Below are positions 59,225 to 64,000 of a stretch of 64,000 bases of DNA, in pieces. Made by a program: the position numbers and the translations under genes. The stretch is from Diphasiastrum complanatum (Eukaryota; Streptophyta; Lycopodiopsida; Lycopodiales; Lycopodiaceae). Where the stretch lies: NCBI GenBank assembly GCA_029204225.1, contig CM055098.1:8900746-8964745 (forward strand). The letters run 5' to 3'. The first letter of the stretch is position 1; the number at the start of each line of letters is the position of its first letter. Below the pieces are notes generated by a model. It did no database searches, was not told the origin of the DNA, and saw only the letters and a list, made by a program, of their open reading frames with translations.

Positions 59225-59300
59225 AAATGTATGTATACGAAGAGGCTGTTTTCAAGATACAAGAAAAGATAGAGCTACAAAGTTCCTAGCTTTTACATTA
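58441..59300. repeat. Non-coding flank with 36-bp duplication and (CT)n
   Basis: A 36-bp unit (GGGTGGGTGGATTTTGTGG...) is tandemly duplicated at about 58689-58760. A CT run of about 81 bp is at 59142-59222. No gene seen. Confidence 0.6.
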
Positions 59301-59339
59301 TGCTCCAATGGAAGTAATCAAGTTAACCCAATCTACAAC

Positions 59340-59650
59340 ATATCACCAAATTGAGTGGAGTATACTCATGAGTCACATGCGCTCATCCACACAAACAACT
59401 ATGTTGGACCAAATTGAGTGGAGTATACTCATGAGTCACATGCACTCATCCACACAAACAACTATGTTGGAAGAATTCAAGCTTTGCTACATACTCCCAC
59501 TCGTTATCCAAGACACAATAATATTCCAAGATAAGTCAATGACCATTGAATAATCATCAAACAAACAACTATGTTGGAAGAATTTAAGCTTTGCTACATA
59601 CTCCCACTCGTTATTCCAAGATAAGTCAATGACCATTGAATAATCATCAA
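59340..59650. repeat. Nested tandem duplications
   Basis: A unit of about 60 bp (AAATTGAGTGGAGTATACTC...CTATGTTGG) occurs twice at about 59350-59470. A longer unit (GAATT(C/T)AAGCTTTGCTACAT...CATTGAATAATCATCAA) occurs twice at 59472-59650, with one copy carrying about 15 extra bases. Slippage or unequal exchange is likely. Confidence 0.75.
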
Positions 59651-60780
59651 CCTCAAAGTGAGACATTACCATTAGTACCATACACATTTTAAATTTAAGT
59701 TGATTTATTTACATGTTATTAAAATGCCTTCTCGCTAGGAAATCAATGAACTTGTACTTTACTTACTTCCTCTTTGGTTACATCCATGCAAGTTCTTGTT
59801 ATTTTAAATTCTTAGTACAAGATTTTTAATTTGTATAATCATACACAATTGTTAATGTCGTGCTAGCTCAAAATCATAAGTATGAGACATTCTTTCTTTC
59901 TTTCTTTTTCTCTCTTCATATAAGTCATGAATTTCATATTGTGTGATGTCTTCTTTATTCTTTGAAAAATGTATGTGAGTTATGTTTGATCTCAAAAAGA
60001 GCATATTTCTAGAGTGATTTAAGACTAGTTTTTTTTTTTATATCCAAACCAGTGTTTAAGTATTCTAATTAGCCAAGTTTAAGACATGATTCATTGTGAA
60101 ACAAGTAGTGAATTAATTTTTTTTTAGCAAAAAAAATTATGAGAAATAATAGTGGCCACATTATGGTTGATGATCCAATAATAGATTTTTAATCCTTGAG
60201 AATGTTATTTGAGCTAAGTTGAAGTTTAGAGCTTATCATGCTTTTAAATAATGAAAGCATACTAGTCGGTAGTACATGTCAATCTGTTTATGGTTGCACA
60301 TAAAAGCTCCATATTAACAAAGTCCTAATGGCAACTTATGAGTTTTCTTTGGTCTTAGGCTCCAATGGTTGGACTATTCTAGAAATGAATAATCGGTAAG
60401 TCACACTTTTAGTACTAGGATGTTGGGTTAAGGATGCCTATCTTGTATTCACACCCGCTTGTAGCTATAATGAGATCAATACCATTTAAGATTTAAAACA
60501 TGTTATGACTAGGCACTATTTGGATGAGCCATAATGGAAAGGACATATTTACTATGACCATAGATGTGTAGTTTAGATAAAAGCATGACTCATTTCATTA
60601 GGGATTGTGCTTTTGGAATATAAAAAAAGGAGTGTTCATGAGTAAGCAAATTACAAGTGCTTGATGGTCCTAGTAAGAACATAAAGTTAGTAACCATTAC
60701 AATCATTAGAGCAAACCATTACAACTGCTACTCACAGATGGATGCAAAAGATCAAGACGTGAAAGTGTGATTTTGAGCCC
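59651..60780. other. No gene seen
   Basis: AT-rich sequence with a short (CTTT)n patch at about 59891-59910. Confidence 0.3.
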
Positions 60781-60789
60781 CTTGTGCTA

Positions 60790-61570
60790 ATTGAAAATAA
60801 AATCTTTAGGAATCTTACTCGTAAAGGCATTGTCTCTTGGAAACATATCATGGACCATATCTACTCCCTCAGTCTATTCCGACTCAAAGTTGACCCCTCA
60901 TGAAGCATGTTTCCTCTACTTTGCTTTGTCTCATGGAGACCTCAGTCCTCTCTCCACCTCCTCTATCTCTGACTGTGATAGTAAATGGCTTTTTAAAGCT
61001 ATGGACAAATCTGGCAAGATCTCCTAATCCTCTCTGCTATTAAAAAGCCCAACGTCACTTTTTTGTGGTTCAACTCTACGTGGAACCTATCTGATTCCTC
61101 TATTCTCTAGAAGAATATATTTCATCGTACTCACAAAGTCAAAAATTCCAAGTATAGAATTTTCTCTCTTAGAATCCTTTAGCTTGCTCTTCATGTCTAT
61201 GCCATTAACTACAAAGAGAATGTGTCACATGTCTGCTCTAAATGCAGTGTCAGATGAAGATGTAGCACATTTGTTCTTCCATTGTTACATCCCTTTGTGG
61301 AAATCAATGATGGACCTCTTCATGCGTGATTCCATGTCAAATTTAAATACTATCTAAGGACATTGCTATTAACTCTTATTGACAACTTATTAGGGTAATC
61401 ACTTTATAGAATATTTGGCTAGATAGAAATAGCAAGTAATTTGGGATTGGCAATTTTTCCATCTCTCCCTTGCTCCTCTTTAAAGAGGTTGATAAGCCTG
61501 CTTCTCTGTAAGTTTCATCTTTTACTATGTACCTTGTAAATAGTATCTAATCTATGATTAGTATTTTGAA
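60790..61570 (+). pseudogene. LINE-type 3' end (RVT zinc-binding) relic
   Basis: Broken plus-strand frames resemble the reverse-transcriptase-associated zinc-binding region at the end of plant L1 ORF2: a segment KSKIPSIEFSL (K-x-K-x-P-x-x-x-x-F), then SALNAVSDEDVAHLFFHCYI and PLWKSMMDLFMRD (the E/D-D-x-x-H-L-F-F-x-C-x-x-x-x-x-x-W pattern). No upstream RT or endonuclease is present, and the rest is decayed. Confidence 0.45.
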
Positions 61571-61749
61571 AAGAAAAGAAAATCTCATAAGTGTAGAACA
61601 AATTGTGGAGAATGGCCATGATGTAGACTTCCAAAGATTATGTTTGTAACATTAGGAAGGATGAAAATGTGATAGCAAAAGGCACAAAGCATCATAGGAT
61701 TAAAAAAACTAGAGGCTTTGTTTTCTCATAATGGAACAACTATAAATGT

Positions 61750-62125
61750 TTTTATTGTTGGTTGAGTTGTGGCATAATAGATTGGGACATCCCAACTTTA
61801 GGGGCATGAATGCTATGGTCAAAAAGTCTACTTTGAATGGACTTTTGATTTTTACAAAATAGACAAGGTAAAGGTTTGTCAAGCACATACATTATTTAAG
61901 TCAGACAAGCAATCTTTTTCTTCATCTAGCCCATTACGATAATCACTTTTCTAGCACAACAAGTAATGGCAGTGTTAACATGTTTGTGACATTTATTGAT
62001 GACTATAGTAGATATATATGGGTAGACTTCCACAAGAGCAAGATACAAGGGAAGGAGACATTTATCAAGTTCAAAATTATGCCAAAGAACTTAATCAAAA
62101 GATTCATTGAGAAATATTAAAATTC
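61750..62125 (+). pseudogene. Ty1/copia pre-integrase/integrase fragment
   Basis: RLGHPNFRGMNAMVKKSTLN (GAG-pre-integrase) at about 61780-61840 and, in another frame, NMFVTFIDDYSRYIWVDFHK (integrase core start) at about 61975-62035, with KIQGKETFIKFK. Stops and frameshifts separate them. The rest of pol is absent. Confidence 0.75.
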
Positions 62126-62534
62126 TAGTCAATCGCATGTTATTAAGCTAGAATCTAACAACATGTTTACCCTTTCGGATAGCACATGCATTGGTGGAAC
62201 TACTACCACTAAATATATCTAGAACCAAATCTGTTGGGTGTGAAAATATTTTTATCAATTTATTTATGAGTTATTGTAGCTTTTGATATGGACAAGTCAT
62301 AAAATCACTTTGAATTTGGATCTAGCCTCTATCTTTTGATGAAGTACTTACAATTTTGATGTTACCACGAGTTTCAAATGAATGAAAAACATTCTGGAAA
62401 CACACATTCAACTCAAACACAACCCTTTGTGTGAAAAGATGTGACTATGACAACAAAATCTTGTCTTATCCAATTCTATCTCTGATTGATTACAAAAACT
62501 GTGAATGATGAATCATGCATGCAATATAATCAAT

Positions 62535-64000
62535 TCAAAAAGTGTCCACTCGGGTTTTGATGGATCTAATCTTGAAACCATACTCTAACTTGATCACATT
62601 GAGGCTAAATACTTTCTTGAGGGTGTAAGTGTCCTCAGTGGATGCTTCACTTAACCTCACAAGAAGTTTACAACATGTCTCATCAAATGAAGGAACATAT
62701 TCTTCAATATGTTTGAGCTTGTTCTTATTCTTGCTCTTACTCAATTTAAGAGCATACAAATGATGATACAATATCTTGCTTTATAGATGTTTTGGAAACA
62801 TAATCAAGTCACCAATGACAAGAATTAATTCCAAACTAAAGACTCTACTCAAAACTAGAATAGTCTTACTTGATCTTTGAGATGAACAAATCTCAACTAA
62901 GCAAGAAACAACATCAACCAAAGAATGAAAACCATAGGTGAGTTGAATAGAATCAATACCACCTTCACTTATCCTTTCTTTTCCATGAAATAAGAACCAC
63001 AAGGACTCGTCCTTGTACAATGATGAAGATCTTCTTGGACATGCATGTTGAGGATACTCCTCCTCAAACCTCGACCCCATCACAACTTGATTACTCATCA
63101 TAGCAATGACTTGTGATGCATCATAAGATGATGTGTTCTTGGCCCCTTCCAAGATAGAAAATAGATCTTCATAAGCAATAACTTCTCCATGCTCAAACAC
63201 CTTTGAGATAGAGAGTGTAAAGGCCTTGTAGCCTTCCTTGGCGGATAAGCATCCAACCATGATCCATAGACTTGGATCTCCATCCTTCTTTCCTTCCAAG
63301 AAAACACATGCAAAGCAATAACCTTCAAGAACACTAAGGTACATAACCTTAGGCTTATAGTTGAACAAGACTCCATATAGTGCAATCCTTCCAATAGCTC
63401 CATAACTCCAAAAAACTTTGCATAATGGAAAATACACATGCACCATGAAACTTGAAGAGAGAAGACATAGCCATTGGTTACTTGTGAAACCATTAATAAG
63501 AGTAGAAAAGCAAGAGACAACTTTCTTGCTTATAGATGAAGAAAGGTCAACATCCGAGTGTTCCAACTCCATAGGATGGTTTGTCTTGCTAGAAGACATC
63601 GAATATGGATCCATATGTGATTTTGCCATAGAATAAGCCACTCTTGGCTTGATCTCCTTGACTATTGAAGACATAGATATGAAATTGGAAACATGCAACC
63701 TCCTATGCCATACTTTCTCTTTGGAAACACAAGTCATCAATGCAAAAACACAAGTACTTGCATTCTCTTGTAAGTCTAACTTGAAAATGCCTCCATATCT
63801 AGATCCACTTGCTAGGATATCGTCATCTTTTTATATAAAACAGTTATTGACATTGAATTCCACTTCAAAACCATCATCAAATAACTTTCCAACACTAATC
63901 ACATTCTTTGTGAGATTAGGAACATAAAATACATTGGAAAGTGATAAACTCATAGAAAATGTAAGATTCAAGGAAAAAATTCCAACTCCTTCAATTGAGC
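62535..64000 (-). pseudogene. Ty1/copia protease-integrase relic, continues past window
   Basis: Minus strand. From the window edge: FSLNLTFSMSLSLSNVFYVP, NLTKNVISVGKLFDDGF (protease-linker), an in-frame TAA, then KVWHRRLHVSNFISMSSIVK (GAG-pre-integrase) and NHPMELEHSDVDL (integrase start). A frameshift/deletion removes most of the core. The C-terminal integrase region (IALYGVLFNYKPKVMYLSVL, VGCLSAKEGYKAFTLSISKV) runs to 62781. A separate frame at 62535-62771 has no clear domain. RT is missing. Confidence 0.78.

Overview
The window looks like nuclear DNA from a land plant with a large, repeat-rich genome. Evidence: LTR retrotransposons of both Ty1/copia and Ty3/gypsy type, primer-binding sites complementary to initiator-Met tRNA (TGGTATCAGAGCC and variants), hAT transposons with introns, long (GA)n tracts, and one host gene encoding a plant-type Tim9. 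The gene carries a 24.7 kb intron, which fits a large-genome lineage such as a gymnosperm or fern. I cannot name the species from sequence.

The only host gene I can defend is TIM9, on the minus strand. Exon 1 is at 57761-57858 and exon 2 at 32858-33044. The junction AG|GT...AG|C splits one Ser codon and gives a 94-residue protein with the twin CX3C motif. Everything between (33045-57760) is intron, filled with transposons.

Layout. 1-2250: two decayed copia gag starts pointing away from each other, plus an unassigned minus-strand frame open at the window edge. 3857-4303: hAT MITE with perfect 8-bp target duplications. 4320-5660: low-complexity AT tracts with an embedded hairpin-rich module. 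5703-7229, 16285-17561 and 25180-25970: pieces of one broken plus-strand gypsy element (Gypsy-A). 8243-10580: minus-strand retroelement with an unrecognised coding region. 11087-13229: plus copia lacking its integrase core. 13430-13830: 25-bp minisatellite. 14215-16051: minus gypsy RNase H/integrase. 17562-25174: a minus-strand chromodomain gypsy (Gypsy-B) with both LTRs, inserted into Gypsy-A. 26091-27030: a TRIM whose two LTRs differ in (GA)n length. 28293-31600: copia fragments.

Inside the TIM9 intron: hAT-A (minus), then hAT-B (plus) and hAT-C (minus) as a large inverted pair. Between these two lie a 598-bp foldback element and a roughly 360-bp hairpin-rich tandem array. A copia RT/RNase H relic, CpG-rich palindromic blocks and a 748-bp hAT MITE with target duplications follow. 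Beyond TIM9, 57859-64000 holds tandem duplications, a LINE-like relic and copia relics. None of the transposon genes is intact; each has stops, frameshifts, deletions or lost splice sites.
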